A stretch of DNA of 64,000 nt, taken from positions 94,425 through 158,424 of the forward strand of contig NZ_BDJE01000011.1 in the NCBI RefSeq assembly GCF_002117935.1. Reading direction: 5' to 3'. Shown piece by piece: positions 34,768 through 44,439 of the stretch. Source of the DNA: Nocardioides sp. PD653-B2 (GTDB lineage: Bacteria > Actinomycetota > Actinomycetes > Propionibacteriales > Nocardioidaceae). The stretch's first letter is position 1. The number at the start of each line of letters is the position of its first letter. Both the position numbers and the translations under genes were made by a program. The notes beneath the pieces were generated by a model that searched no databases, was not told the DNA's origin, and was given only the letters and a program-made list of their open reading frames with translations.

Positions 34768-35952
34768 TCAAGGAGTCCTGGGCAGCTTCGTCTCGCCCGT
34801 GACCGGGTCGATGACGCCGTGCAGGAGCTCGTTCACGCCCTGGGTGACGGTGCCGACGGACGGCGCCGACGGCGTGCCCGAGGGGCCGTTGTTGTTGGTG
34901 CCGCCGGTCAGGGTGTGGGCGAGGTCGTCCAGCGGGTTGGACCCGCCGGTCTGGCTGCCGGCGCTCGGGAGGGTGTCGCCCGGGTCGAGGACGCTGCCCG
35001 GTCCGAGGTCGTTGCCGTCAACGTCCGGCAGGTCGGTGTCGTCGCCCTTGCCCTGGCCGCCGCTGTCCTGGCCGCCGGTGGTCTTGCCGCCGGAGTTCTT
35101 GACGTCGTCGGCGCGCGGCGTCGTCGCCGGGGCCCGGGGCACGGTGATCAGCTCACTCGACGCGAGCACCGGCGGGATCGACTCGATGGGCGTGCCGCCG
35201 CAGTCGGGGCAGCGCTGGGCGGCCTCGGCGTCGATGGTCGTGAGCACGCCGGCGGCGCGGATCAGCTCGTCGCGGGCATCGGCCGGCACCAACGGCTCGA
35301 GGGCCGCGAGCTGGTCGAGGCTGGACGAGGCGAAGTCGCGCAGGTGGGCGATCGACGAGGCGTTCCCGGTGTGGGTGTAGTCGGCGATGAGCAGGTCGGA
35401 CGCCGCGGTCGCCTGCTCGGTGAAGGCGTTGAGGGTGTCGGCGACCCGGACGTCGTCGCCGAAGTCGTCCTGGCGGGCCAGGGCGTCGACCTCGTCGAGG
35501 CGGTCGGTGGCGCTGGCCAGCATCGTGGTGCCCTTGTTGCCCTCGCCGACCGAGAGCCCGGTGTGGGCGCGCTCGAGGACGCGCTTGATCGGGTAGAGCG
35601 AGTCGCCCGGCAGAGCGGACTGGGACGCGACGGCGATCGAGGTGGTCGCGCCGACGATCGCGATGCCACCGACGACGGCGGCCAGGCGGCGCTCGCGGCC
35701 GGGGCGGCGCGCCGGCAGGGTGAGTCGGGAGACATCGGTGGGCACGAGCGCGGTGTCGGCCTCGGCCATCAGCCGCTCGCGGAGCGTGGCGACGAACTCG
35801 GGGCGGGCGGTGACCGCGGGCACGCCACGCATCGCACCGACGAGCTCGAGCAGGTCGGCATCCCGCGCGTCGCGCGGGTCAGCGGTCGAGACGCCCTCGA
35901 CCAGGGCGTCGAACTGGTCGGCGCGACGCTGCGCCGTGAAACCCCATGTCAT
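34768..35952 (-). CDS. DUF5667-type anti-sigma-factor-like membrane protein
   Basis: 394 residues. An N-terminal cytoplasmic part of about 85 residues (RRADQFDALVEG, EFVATLRERLMAEAD) precedes one membrane segment (LAAVVGGIAIVGATTSIAVASQ), the LPGDSLYPIKRVLERA motif seen in DUF5667, a helical extracytoplasmic domain, a CPDCGG pair, and a long Gly/Asp/Ser/Pro-rich tail. It is encoded just after the BldN-like sigma factor, so by analogy with Streptomyces RsbN it is inferred to be its membrane anti-sigma factor. ATG 35952 is chosen for the GAGG upstream; GTG 35958 is possible. Confidence 0.75.
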   Translation of the reverse strand: MTWGFTAQRRADQFDALVEGVSTADPRDARDADLLELVGAMRGVPAVTARPEFVATLRERLMAEADTALVPTDVSRLTLPARRPGRERRLAAVVGGIAIVGATTSIAVASQSALPGDSLYPIKRVLERAHTGLSVGEGNKGTTMLASATDRLDEVDALARQDDFGDDVRVADTLNAFTEQATAASDLLIADYTHTGNASSIAHLRDFASSSLDQLAALEPLVPADARDELIRAAGVLTTIDAEAAQRCPDCGGTPIESIPPVLASSELITVPRAPATTPRADDVKNSGGKTTGGQDSGGQGKGDDTDLPDVDGNDLGPGSVLDPGDTLPSAGSQTGGSNPLDDLAHTLTGGTNNNGPSGTPSAPSVGTVTQGVNELLHGVIDPVTGETKLPRTP

Positions 35953-36031
35953 GTCCACCTCAACGAGGTGTGAGGTGGCGAAGTTACGGGCGTGTGGGTC
36001 GCTACGTAAGCGATTTCATCGCGAGTGCGCA

Positions 36032-36811
36032 TCAGTCCCGGAGCCCTTCCGGCATCAGCTTCGCGAGGTTGCGGACCCCGCGCAGCTGGAGCTGCTTCAC
36101 GGCCCCGTCGCTGCGGCCCAGGACGGCGGCCGTCTCCGCGATGCTCATGCCCTGGAGGAACCGCATGACGAGGCAGTCGCGCTGCTCGGGCGGGAGCTCG
36201 GTGAGGGCCTTCAGCAGGATCTCGTTGGTGAGCCCGGCCAGCACCATCGACTCGGGGCCCTCGGTGGCGTCGTCGTGCAACCCCATGTCCTCGGTGGTCA
36301 TCTCGAGGCGGGTGCGGCCGGCCTTGAAGTGGTCGGTCGCGAGGTTGCGCGCGATCGTCATCAGCCAGGCGCCGAAGTCCTTGCCCTGCCAGCGGAAGTT
36401 GTTCATGCTCCGCAGCGCGCGGAAGAACGTCTCCGAGGTCAGGTCCTCGGCGAGGGTGCTGGAGCGGGTCCGGTAGAAGAGGAACCGGTAGACCGACGAC
36501 TGGTAGTGGTCGTAGAGGAGGCCGAACGCCTCGGAGTCGCCCTTGCGGGCCAGCTCGACCAGGGCGATCAGCCGGGTCCGGTCGGCCTCGTCCTCCTCGG
36601 ACGAGGCGGCCAGCTCGGCGTCGTCGTACCCGTGGGGCCCGCCGGCCGCCGAGGTCGACTCGGTCGCCCGACCGCTCGTGACGGCCTCGGTGAACAGGCG
36701 CGGAGGCACCGGGCCACCGGCAGTCGCCGGCTGCTCGACGAGGAGGATCTGGGCCACGAGCGCGCGCAGGGCGTCGAGCCCGCGCGTCAGGTCGTGCCCG
36801 TCCCTCGACAT
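36032..36811 (-). CDS. BldN-like sigma-70 factor with N-terminal extension
   Basis: 259 residues. Region 2 begins at DSEAFGLLYDHYQSSVYRF and includes LAEDLTSETFFRAL and WQGKDFGAWLMTIARNLATDHFK, and region 4 is LPPEQRDCLVMRFLQGMSIAETAAVLGRSDGAVKQLQ. These match Streptomyces BldN closely. About 90 residues precede region 2; Streptomyces BldN also has an unusual 86-residue pro-sequence removed by proteolysis. The start ATG has GGGAGGGG about ten bases upstream. It lies 79 bases before the DUF5667 gene in the same direction. Targets here are unknown; in Streptomyces they include chaplin and rodlin genes. Confidence 0.88.
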   Translation of the reverse strand: MSRDGHDLTRGLDALRALVAQILLVEQPATAGGPVPPRLFTEAVTSGRATESTSAAGGPHGYDDAELAASSEEDEADRTRLIALVELARKGDSEAFGLLYDHYQSSVYRFLFYRTRSSTLAEDLTSETFFRALRSMNNFRWQGKDFGAWLMTIARNLATDHFKAGRTRLEMTTEDMGLHDDATEGPESMVLAGLTNEILLKALTELPPEQRDCLVMRFLQGMSIAETAAVLGRSDGAVKQLQLRGVRNLAKLMPEGLRD

Positions 36812-36923
36812 GGTGATGGAACCCCTCCCGGATGCTTCCCCCGAAGCCTTCCCATCGTAAACGCGAGTTACTCCTCTGGGAACCGTGTCCGGTAAAAGGA
36901 CGTCGGAGCGCTCCGGTGACCGG

Positions 36924-37811
36924 TCAGCGACGGCGGCCCCGCAGCGCCAGGCCGGCCGCGACGGTGCCCGTCGCGGCGCCCGCGACCGCGCCGACGACCA
37001 TCCCGGCGCGCAGCGCCTTCCGGCCGGTGCGGTAGTCGTGGATCCGCCACCCCTGCTCCTTGGCGTGGGCGCGGAGCTTGGCGTCCGGGTTGATCGCGCA
37101 GGGATCGCCCACGAGCGTGAGCATCGGCAGGTCGTTGTAGGAGTCGGAGTACGCCGAGCAGCGGTGCAGGTCGAGCCCCTCGCGCGCGGCGAGCGCCTTG
37201 ACCGCCTCGCCCTTGGCGGGGCCGTGCAGCATGTCACCGACCAGGCGGCCGGTGTAGACGCCGTCGACGTGCTCGGCCACGGTGCCCATCGCCCCGGTCA
37301 GACCGAGCCGGCGGGCGATGATCGTGGCGATCTCGATCGGCGCGGCGGTGACCAGCCAGACCCGCTGCCCCTCGTCGAGGTGCATCTGGGCGAGGGCGCG
37401 GGTGCCGGGCCAGATCCGGTGCGCCATCGCCTCCTCGAAGATCTCCTCGCCCAACTCCTGGAGCTCGGTCACGGTGTGCCCGGCGATGAAGCTGAGGGCC
37501 GAGGCGCGGGCCTCGGCGACGTGCTCCGGGTCCTCGACGCCGACCAGGCGGAAGTACGCCTGCTTCCAGGCGGCTCCGAGGATCTCGCCGGTGGTGAAGA
37601 ACTTGCGCCGGTGCAGGCCGCGCGCGAAGTGGAAGATGCTCGCGCCCTGCATGACCGTGTTGTCGACGTCGAAGAACGCGGCGGCCTCGGAGTCCAGGGG
37701 CGGCAGCAGCGCGGACTCCACCTCGGCGGCCGCGGCGGCGGCCTCGCCGGCGAGCGTGGACCGGGCCTGCAGGTTGCGCGGCCGGGCTCGCTTGTCGACA
37801 GGCGGGGTCAC
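36924..37811 (-). CDS. HAD-IB family hydrolase (SerB-like)
   Basis: 295 residues. HAD motif I is [11 protein letters not shown], motif II WLVTAAP, motif [11 protein letters not shown] and motif [15 protein letters not shown]-terminal hydrophobic glycine/alanine segment ([22 protein letters not shown]) probably anchors it in the membrane. It resembles the SerB1-like proteins located beside the acyltransferase and epimerase genes in Mycobacterium; a phosphoserine or lysophospholipid phosphate substrate is possible. GTG 37811 is preceded by TACCCT (37818-37823, minus) at six bases, a leaderless arrangement. Confidence 0.88.
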   Translation of the reverse strand: MTPPVDKRARPRNLQARSTLAGEAAAAAAEVESALLPPLDSEAAAFFDVDNTVMQGASIFHFARGLHRRKFFTTGEILGAAWKQAYFRLVGVEDPEHVAEARASALSFIAGHTVTELQELGEEIFEEAMAHRIWPGTRALAQMHLDEGQRVWLVTAAPIEIATIIARRLGLTGAMGTVAEHVDGVYTGRLVGDMLHGPAKGEAVKALAAREGLDLHRCSAYSDSYNDLPMLTLVGDPCAINPDAKLRAHAKEQGWRIHDYRTGRKALRAGMVVGAVAGAATGTVAAGLALRGRRR

Positions 37812-37865
37812 AGGGGCAGGGTAGACCGTCGGGAGGCACGCCGGTGGGTGTGGAAGTATCCCCCC

Positions 37866-39413
37866 ATGTCTGGGATGCGCGATGTCGCCGAGCTGGTCAG
37901 CGAGGCCGCCGCCGACCACCCCGACCGGCTCGCCCTCGTGGAGGCCGGCGGGCGCAGCATGACCTGGACCCAGCTCGACGACGAGGTCGGGCGGATCGCC
38001 ACCGGGCTCGGTGCCGCCGGGATCGTCGGCGGGCACCGGGTGCTCATCGCCGTGGGCAACCGGATCGAGTTCGTCACGACGTACCTCGGGGTGCTGCGGG
38101 CGCAGGCCGTCGCCGTGCCGGTCAACCCGCGGTCGACGCCGGGCGAGCTGGGCCGGATGGTCGAGGACTCGGGTGCGCGGATGGTCGTCACCGACGCCGA
38201 CACGGTCGTCGCGGTCCGCGAGGCGCTCGAGTCCCGGGAGGCCCCGCCGCGGATCGTGGCGATCGGTGCGACGCTGCGGCCGGGCGAGCGTTCCTACGAC
38301 CAGCTCCGGGCGATGCCGGCCCGGCCGGTCCCGCCGCTCCAGGACCCCGAGAAGCTGGCGGCGCTCCTCTACACCAGTGGGACGTCGGGCCGGCCGCGCG
38401 CCGCGATGCTCACCCACCGCGCGCTGCTCGCCAACATCGAGCAGGTCGCCCGGGTGGAGCCTCCGATGATGCACGGCGACGACGTGGTGCTCGGCGTGCT
38501 CCCGCTCTTCCACGTCTACGGTCTCAACGCCGTCCTCGGTGGGGTGCTGCGGCACCGCGCCAAGCTGGTGCTGGTCGACCGCTTCGACCCGCAGGAGACC
38601 CTGTCGCTCATCGACGACGAGGCGTGCAGCGTGATCCCGATCGCGCCGCCGGTCTTCGCCTACTGGCAGGACGAGGAGCACCTCGCGGAGCACCTGGGCC
38701 CGGTGCGGCTGATGCTCTCCGGCTCGGCGCCCCTGTCGACCGAGCTCGTCGAGCGGTTCACCGAGCGCACCGGCATCCCGGTCCACCAGGGCTACGGCCT
38801 GACCGAGGCGTCCCCGGTGGTCACCAGCACCCTGTGCAGCGTCGTGCCCCAGGTCGGGTCGGTGGGCGCCGCGCTGCCCGGCGTCGAGATCCGGCTCGTC
38901 GACGAGTCCGGCCGGACGCCCGAGGGCGTCGACCCGGGGGAGATCCAGATCCGCGGCGACAACCTCTTCAGCGGCTACTGGCCCGACGGGGCCGGCGGGC
39001 CCGACGACGAGGGCTGGTGGTCGACAGGTGACGTCGGGTTCCTCGACGCGTCCGGCGACCTGTTCCTCGTCGACCGGCTCAAGGAGCTGGTGATCGTCTC
39101 GGGCTTCAACGTCTACCCCGTCGAGGTGGAGGACGTCATCGAGGAGGTCGACGGCGTCGCGGACGTCGCGGTGATCGGTGTCGACGACCCGCTCACCGGC
39201 GAGGCCGTGGTCGCCTACGTCCGGGCGCCCGGTGCCGACCCGGAGGCGATCGCCGACGCCGTACGACGGCACTGCGAGGTGCGGCTGGCCCGCTTCAAGC
39301 AGCCCAGCCGCATCGAGGTCGTCGACGAGCTCCCGAAGACCGTGACCGGCAAGGTCCAGAAGGGCCGGCTCCGCGGCATCGAGCGTCGCCGGACGCTCGG
39401 GCTGCTGGAGTGA
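37866..39413 (+). CDS. AMP-binding acyl-CoA ligase
   Basis: 515 residues. ANL-superfamily motifs are complete: [18 protein letters not shown] (A3), [10 protein letters not shown] (A5), STGDVGFLD (A7), [21 protein letters not shown] (A8) and the catalytic Lys in [10 protein letters not shown] (A10). Such enzymes activate a carboxylic acid with ATP and then form the CoA thioester; the [10 protein letters not shown] and chain-length region suggest a fatty acid. It is followed after four bases by the glutaredoxin-like gene. Confidence 0.88.
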   Translation: MSGMRDVAELVSEAAADHPDRLALVEAGGRSMTWTQLDDEVGRIATGLGAAGIVGGHRVLIAVGNRIEFVTTYLGVLRAQAVAVPVNPRSTPGELGRMVEDSGARMVVTDADTVVAVREALESREAPPRIVAIGATLRPGERSYDQLRAMPARPVPPLQDPEKLAALLYTSGTSGRPRAAMLTHRALLANIEQVARVEPPMMHGDDVVLGVLPLFHVYGLNAVLGGVLRHRAKLVLVDRFDPQETLSLIDDEACSVIPIAPPVFAYWQDEEHLAEHLGPVRLMLSGSAPLSTELVERFTERTGIPVHQGYGLTEASPVVTSTLCSVVPQVGSVGAALPGVEIRLVDESGRTPEGVDPGEIQIRGDNLFSGYWPDGAGGPDDEGWWSTGDVGFLDASGDLFLVDRLKELVIVSGFNVYPVEVEDVIEEVDGVADVAVIGVDDPLTGEAVVAYVRAPGADPEAIADAVRRHCEVRLARFKQPSRIEVVDELPKTVTGKVQKGRLRGIERRRTLGLLE

Positions 39414-39417
39414 GCGG

Positions 39418-39669
39418 GTGACCGCCCGGGTCACGCTCTACTCCCGGCCGGGGTGCCATCTCTGCGACACCGCCCGGGAGGTGGTCGAGCGGGTCTGCGC
39501 CGACCTGGGCGAGGAGTACGACGAGGTCTCGATCGACGACGACCCCGGGCTCCGGGAGCGCTTCGGCGAGGAGGTCCCGGTGACCTTCGTCGACGGCCGC
39601 CAGCACGACTTCTGGCGGGTGGACGAGGGTCGGCTCCGCGCTGCGCTGGGGGCCGGACCCGGCCGCTGA
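39418..39669 (+). CDS. Glutaredoxin-like protein
   Basis: 83 residues. [18 protein letters not shown] carries the C-x2-C active site at residues 13-16, and [18 protein letters not shown] is the cis-proline loop (VPVTF) of the thioredoxin fold. It starts four bases after the ligase stop, with GAG-rich sequence upstream as ribosome site. In Mycobacterium an equivalent short thioredoxin-like gene precedes hemA. Confidence 0.88.
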   Translation: MTARVTLYSRPGCHLCDTAREVVERVCADLGEEYDEVSIDDDPGLRERFGEEVPVTFVDGRQHDFWRVDEGRLRAALGAGPGR

Positions 39670-39735
39670 CCGACCCGCTCGGCGTGGCTCATCTCACATG
39701 TGCTAGCAGCACGGCCCGGACCGACCCGTCTCGGT

Positions 39736-39764
39736 TTGTTCTCGCGTTCACAAACTCCTACAGT
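39736..39764 (+). promoter_or_regulatory. Rex operator overlapping the rex-hem promoter
   Basis: TTGTTCTCGCGTTCACAA (39736-39753) matches the Streptomyces Rex operator TTGTGAACGCGTTCACAA at 15 of 18 bases, with one half-site perfect. TTGTTC (39736-39741), 17 bases and TACAGT (39759-39764) form the promoter. Rex bound there would cover the -35 and the spacer, giving redox autoregulation of rex-hemACDB. Confidence 0.8.
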
Positions 39765-39847
39765 GATCGAGCCGCCGGGTGCGCAGCGGGGTCGCTTCTC
39801 TCGTGCCCGACGACGGCCCAGCCCCTGGCATGGAGACGAGACACGCA

Positions 39848-40507
39848 GTGACCGCACGGACTTCACCCGAGAGCGCCCGGGACATCCCCGAGGCCACCGT
39901 TGCGCGACTCCCGATCTACCTCCGGGCGCTCACCACCCTCTCCGAGCAGGGCACCAGCACCTGCTCCAGCGAGGAGCTGGCCGCGGCCGCCGGCGTCAAC
40001 AGCGCCAAGCTCCGCAAGGACCTCTCCTACCTCGGCAGCTACGGCACCCGCGGCGTCGGCTACGACACCGACTACCTGCGCTACCAGATCGCCCGCGAGA
40101 TCGGCGTGACCCAGGACTGGCCCGTGGTCATCGTCGGCATCGGCAACCTGGGCCAGGCGCTCGCCAACTACTCGGGCTTCCGCAGCCGCGGCTTCCGGGT
40201 CGTGGCCCTGCTCGACGCCGACCCGGCCCGGCACGAGGAGGTGGTCGCCGGCATCGACGTCCGTCCCTTCGACCACCTCGAGCAGATCGTCCGCGACCAC
40301 GCGGTCGCCATCGGCGTGATCGCGACGCCCGCGCTGGCCGCGCAGGACGTCGCCGACCGGATGGTCGCCTGCGGGATCACCAGCATCCTCAACTTCGCGC
40401 CGACCGTGCTGAACGTCCCCGACCAGGTCGACGTACGCAAGGTGGACCTGTCGATCGAGCTGCAGATCCTGGCCTATCACGAGCAGCGGAAGGCGGCGTC
40501 GGCATGA
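39848..40507 (+). CDS. rex: Redox-sensing transcriptional repressor Rex
   Basis: 219 residues. Rex binds DNA when NAD+ dominates and leaves when NADH rises. The N-terminal winged helix has LPIYLRALTTLSEQG, SEELAAAAGVNSAKLRKDLSYLGSYG and the TRGVGYD loop; the C-terminal Rossmann domain has VVIVGIGNLGQALANY and LNFAPTVLNVP. GTG 39848 is chosen from its GGAG upstream; ATG 39830 adds six residues, and the open frame reaches 39779, but the predicted transcript starts near 39771. The rex-hemACD order is the known Streptomyces arrangement. Confidence 0.95.
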   Translation: MTARTSPESARDIPEATVARLPIYLRALTTLSEQGTSTCSSEELAAAAGVNSAKLRKDLSYLGSYGTRGVGYDTDYLRYQIAREIGVTQDWPVVIVGIGNLGQALANYSGFRSRGFRVVALLDADPARHEEVVAGIDVRPFDHLEQIVRDHAVAIGVIATPALAAQDVADRMVACGITSILNFAPTVLNVPDQVDVRKVDLSIELQILAYHEQRKAASA

Positions 40508-40535
40508 GCGCGCGAGTCAATCGAGGCAGGGCCGC

Positions 40536-41828
40536 ATGAGCGTCCTGGTGGTGGGGATCTCCCACAAGTCGGCTCCGGTCTCGCTCCTGGAGCAGGTCGC
40601 GCTCGACGCCGACGGCGTCCACAAGCTCATCGACGACGTCGCCGCGTGCGAGCACGTGACCGAGGCGACCGTCATCTCGACGTGCAACCGGCTCGAGATC
40701 TACGCCGACGTCGACCGCTTCCACGGCAGTGTCGAGGAGGTGTCGCGGCTGCTCATCGAGCGGGCCGGCGAGGCCACCGAGGCGATGCTCCCGCACCTCT
40801 ACGTCCACTACGACGACGGCGCCGTGTCCCACCTCTTCCAGGTCGTCGCCGGGCTCGACTCGATGGCGCTCGGCGAGGGCCAGATCCTGGGCCAGACCCG
40901 CGACGCGCTCAGCGCGGGCCAGGAGATCGGCACCGTGGGCCCGGCCCTCAACGTGCTCTTCCAGCAGGCCCTCCGGGTCGGCAAGCGGGCCCGCGCCGAG
41001 ACCGACATCGACCGGGCCGCGCCGTCGCTGGTCTCGGCCGCGCTCGACCGCAGCCACACCGCCGTCGGCGACCTGAGCGGCATGCGGGCGCTGGTGCTCG
41101 GCGCCGGCGCCATGGCCGGGCTCGCCACCGCGACGCTGTCTCGTCGAGGCGCCGCCAGCGTGACGGTCGCCAACCGCACCGCCGGCAACGCCGACCGCCT
41201 CGCGGGTCAGTACGGCGCTCGGGCCGCACTGCTCGCCGACCTCGAGGCCGAGCTCGCGCTCGCCGACGTGGTCGTCTCCTGCACCGGGTCGACCGGCGTC
41301 CTCGTGACGTCGGAGATGGTGGCCGCCGCGACCGCCGACGGGCGCCAGCTCGCGATCGTCGACCTGGCACTTCCCCACGACGTCGACCCCGCGGCCGGCC
41401 TGCTGCCGGGGGTGACCCTGATCAACCTGGCCGAGCTGGCCGACGAGCTGCGCGACTCCGACGCGGGGCGCGAGGTCGAGGGCGTGCGCCGGATCGTGAC
41501 CCAGGAGGTCGCGGCCTTCCTCTCCGCCCGCCGCCAGGCCAGCGTCACCCCGACCGTGGTCGCGCTGCGGTCGATGGCCACGTCCGTCGTCGACGCCGAG
41601 ATGGAGCGGCTGGTGGGCCGCCTGCCCGACCTCGACGACTCCGCCCGCGCCGAGGTGCTCCACACCGTGCGCCGGGTCGCCGACAAGCTGCTGCACCAGC
41701 CGACCGTCCGGGTCCGCGAGCTGGCCAACGAGACTGGTGCGGTCTCCTACGCGGCGGCGCTCGCCGAGCTGTTCGCGCTCGACCCTGAGGCCGTCGACGC
41801 CGTCACCCGCCCCGAGGGACTCACATGA
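40536..41828 (+). CDS. hemA: Glutamyl-tRNA reductase
   Basis: 430 residues. HemA reduces glutamyl-tRNA(Glu) to glutamate-1-semialdehyde, the first step of the C5 haem pathway. The nucleophilic Cys50 lies in ISTCNRLEIY, followed by LGEGQILGQTRDAL, the NADPH-binding ALVLGAGAMAGLAT and the C-terminal dimerisation helices. It is followed by hemC with ATGA overlap and fits a Rex-controlled operon. Confidence 0.97.
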   Translation: MSVLVVGISHKSAPVSLLEQVALDADGVHKLIDDVAACEHVTEATVISTCNRLEIYADVDRFHGSVEEVSRLLIERAGEATEAMLPHLYVHYDDGAVSHLFQVVAGLDSMALGEGQILGQTRDALSAGQEIGTVGPALNVLFQQALRVGKRARAETDIDRAAPSLVSAALDRSHTAVGDLSGMRALVLGAGAMAGLATATLSRRGAASVTVANRTAGNADRLAGQYGARAALLADLEAELALADVVVSCTGSTGVLVTSEMVAAATADGRQLAIVDLALPHDVDPAAGLLPGVTLINLAELADELRDSDAGREVEGVRRIVTQEVAAFLSARRQASVTPTVVALRSMATSVVDAEMERLVGRLPDLDDSARAEVLHTVRRVADKLLHQPTVRVRELANETGAVSYAAALAELFALDPEAVDAVTRPEGLT

Positions 41829-42769
41829 CGGCCCCGGTCAAGGTCGGCACCCGCCGCTCCCTGCTCGCGACCACCCAGGCCGGGACGGTCGCCGAGCTGA
41901 TCCGCACCCGGCTGGGCCGCGAGGCCGTGCTGGTCGAGGTCACCACCGACGGCGACCGCAGCCAGGACGCCGGCACCCCGCTGGTCGAGAGCGGAGGCAC
42001 CGGCGTCTTCGTCGGCGCGCTGCGCGACGCGCTGCTCAGCGGCGCGGTCGACGTGGCCGTGCACTCGCTCAAGGACCTCCCGACCTATCCCCACGACGGC
42101 GTGACCCTGGCCGCCGTACCGCGCCGCGAGGACCCGCGGGACGTCGTCGTCGCCCGTGACGGGCTCAGCCTGGGCGAGCTGCCCGTGGGCAGCCGGGTCG
42201 GCACGGGCTCGCCGCGGCGCGCCGCACAGCTGCACGCCCTCGGCCTCGGTTTGGACGTCGTGGGCGTTCGTGGGAATGTCGACACCCGGATCGGCAAGGT
42301 CCGTGCGGGCGAGTACGACGCAGTGCTTCTCGCGCGGGCCGGGTTGGCCCGGATCGGTCGCCTCGACGAGGCGACCGAGGTGCTCGACCCCCTCCAAATG
42401 CTCCCTGCCCCCGGGCAGGGTGCGCTGGCGGTCGAGTGCCGGTCGGACGACGAGCTCGCGGGGGAGCTCGCGCGGCTCGACGACCCTCACACCCGGGCTG
42501 CGGTCCGGGCGGAGCGGGCCGTGCTCGCCACGCTCGAAGGCGGGTGCTCCGCACCGATCGGCGCGCTGGCCGAGGTGGTCGAGGGTGAGGACGGCGATGA
42601 GATCTGGGTGCGGGCCGTGGCCATGTCACCCGACGGGGGTCTCGCGGTGCGGATGTCCGCGACCGGAGACCCTGCCGACGCCGAGGGCGTCGGAACCCGG
42701 CTCGCGAGGGAGATGCTCGCGGACGGTGCAGCTCGACTCACGGACATAGACAAGAGGCAGAACGCATGA
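41825..42769 (+). CDS. hemC: Porphobilinogen deaminase (hydroxymethylbilane synthase)
   Basis: 314 residues. The enzyme links four porphobilinogens into hydroxymethylbilane. TRRSLLATTQAGTVAEL, VHSLKDLPT, GTGSPRRAAQL, LPAPGQGALAVECR and the dipyrromethane-cofactor cysteine in LEGGCSAPIGA are all present. Overlaps hemA by ATGA and the next gene by ATGA. Confidence 0.97.
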   Translation: MTAPVKVGTRRSLLATTQAGTVAELIRTRLGREAVLVEVTTDGDRSQDAGTPLVESGGTGVFVGALRDALLSGAVDVAVHSLKDLPTYPHDGVTLAAVPRREDPRDVVVARDGLSLGELPVGSRVGTGSPRRAAQLHALGLGLDVVGVRGNVDTRIGKVRAGEYDAVLLARAGLARIGRLDEATEVLDPLQMLPAPGQGALAVECRSDDELAGELARLDDPHTRAAVRAERAVLATLEGGCSAPIGALAEVVEGEDGDEIWVRAVAMSPDGGLAVRMSATGDPADAEGVGTRLAREMLADGAARLTDIDKRQNA

Positions 42770-44439
42770 CGCGAGGCAAGACCACCACCACCCCGGGAGC
42801 CACCCGAGGCTGGGTGTCGTTCGTCGGCAGCGGCCCCGGTGACCCCGGCCTGCTGACCGTGCGCGCCGCCGACCTGCTCAAGCAGGCTGACGTCGTGGTT
42901 ACCGAGGTGCCCGAGCACGCGACGCTCGTGCGGCTGCTGCTCGGCCTCCCGACGTACGACGTCGAGACGGCCGAGGGTGACGAGCCCACCCCGCACGCCG
43001 GGCCCGAGCTCGTCGACGGCGGTTTCGGTGAGGACGGCCAGCCGCTCACCCACGCCGCCCGCGCCAAGGTGGTCGTCAAGCAAGCCAAGCGCGGCCTGCG
43101 TGTGGTCCGGCTGATGTCGGGTGACCCGTTCCTCTACGCCTCCGGTCCCGAGGAGGCGCAGGCCTGCGTGAAGGCCGGCCTCGGCTTCGAGATCGTCCCC
43201 GGCGTCTCGTCGGTCAGCGCGGTCCCGGCGTACGCCGGCATCCCGCTCACCACCAAGGACCACCGCGAGGTCGCGGTCGTGACCTGTGGCGACAAGGTCG
43301 ACTGGACGCAGTACGCCGACAACCGCACGCTCGTGCTGCTCTCCGCGGTCGGGCAGATCGGCGAGATCAGCAAGGCGCTGATCGCCGCCGGCCGCCCCGC
43401 GACCACCCCGGTCGCGATGACCCGCGTCGGCACCACCACCGAGCAGGCCACCGTCACGTCGACGCTCGAGCGGATCGCGGCCGACGCCCGCGCCGCGCGG
43501 ATGTCGCCCCCCGCCGTGGTCGTCGTCGGCAACGTCGTCGACCTGCGCGAGACGCTGTCGTGGTTCGAGACCAAGCCGCTCTTCGGCTGGCGGGTCCTGG
43601 TGCCCCGCACCAAGGAGCAGGCCGGGTCGCTCTCGCAGCGGCTGCGCGGCTACGGCGCCGTCCCCGACGAGGTCCCGACCATCTCCGTCGAGCCCCCGCG
43701 CAACCCGCTCCAGATGGACAAGGCCGTCCGCGGCCTGGTCGAGGGCCGCTACGAGTGGATCGCCTTCACCTCGGTCAACGCCGTCAAGGCGGTGCGCGAG
43801 AAGTTCGAGGAGTACGGCCTCGACGCGCGTGCCTTCTCGGGCCTCAAGATCGCCGCGGTCGGCGACAAGACCGCGCAGGCGATCGCCGCCTGGGGCCTGC
43901 GTGCCGACCTGGTGCCCTCCGGCGAGCAGTCCGCGGCCGGCCTCCTCGAGGACTGGCCCGAGTACGACGAGCTGCTCGACCCGATCAACCGGGTCTTCCT
44001 GCCGCGCGCCGACATCGCCACCGAGAACCTCGTGGCCGGCCTGATCGACCTGGGCTGGGAGTGCGACGACGTCACGGCGTACCGCACCGTGCGGGCCGCC
44101 CCGCCGCCGGCGCCGACCCGCGACGCGATCAAGACGGGCAAGTTCGACGCCGTGGTCTTCACGTCGTCGTCGACGGTGCGCAACCTGGTCGGCATCGCCG
44201 GCAAGCCGCACCCGTCGACGATCATCGCCGTGATCGGCCCCGCGACCGCCAAGACCGCCGAGGAGCACGGCCTGCGGGTCGACGTGCTGGCCGCGAAGCC
44301 GGACGTCGACGAGCTGGTCGACGCGCTCGCCGACTTCGGTGCGGCCCGTCGGGCCGGGATGGTCGACGCCGGTCAGCCGGTCACGAAGCCGTCCGACCGC
44401 AAGCCGTCGGCTCGTCGCCGGGCCACCTCGTCGCAGTGA
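42766..44439 (+). CDS. hemD: Fused uroporphyrinogen-III methyltransferase-like / uroporphyrinogen-III synthase
   Basis: 557 residues. The N-terminal half (about 15-255) is a CobA-like tetrapyrrole methylase domain ([52 protein letters not shown]). The second half (about 270-530) is HemD, with [40 protein letters not shown] and [12 protein letters not shown]. HemD closes hydroxymethylbilane to uroporphyrinogen III; the methylase half would lead toward sirohaem and cobalamin if active. A basic tail follows. This fusion is usual in actinobacteria. Overlaps hemC and hemB. Confidence 0.95.
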   Translation: MTRGKTTTTPGATRGWVSFVGSGPGDPGLLTVRAADLLKQADVVVTEVPEHATLVRLLLGLPTYDVETAEGDEPTPHAGPELVDGGFGEDGQPLTHAARAKVVVKQAKRGLRVVRLMSGDPFLYASGPEEAQACVKAGLGFEIVPGVSSVSAVPAYAGIPLTTKDHREVAVVTCGDKVDWTQYADNRTLVLLSAVGQIGEISKALIAAGRPATTPVAMTRVGTTTEQATVTSTLERIAADARAARMSPPAVVVVGNVVDLRETLSWFETKPLFGWRVLVPRTKEQAGSLSQRLRGYGAVPDEVPTISVEPPRNPLQMDKAVRGLVEGRYEWIAFTSVNAVKAVREKFEEYGLDARAFSGLKIAAVGDKTAQAIAAWGLRADLVPSGEQSAAGLLEDWPEYDELLDPINRVFLPRADIATENLVAGLIDLGWECDDVTAYRTVRAAPPPAPTRDAIKTGKFDAVVFTSSSTVRNLVGIAGKPHPSTIIAVIGPATAKTAEEHGLRVDVLAAKPDVDELVDALADFGAARRAGMVDAGQPVTKPSDRKPSARRRATSSQ

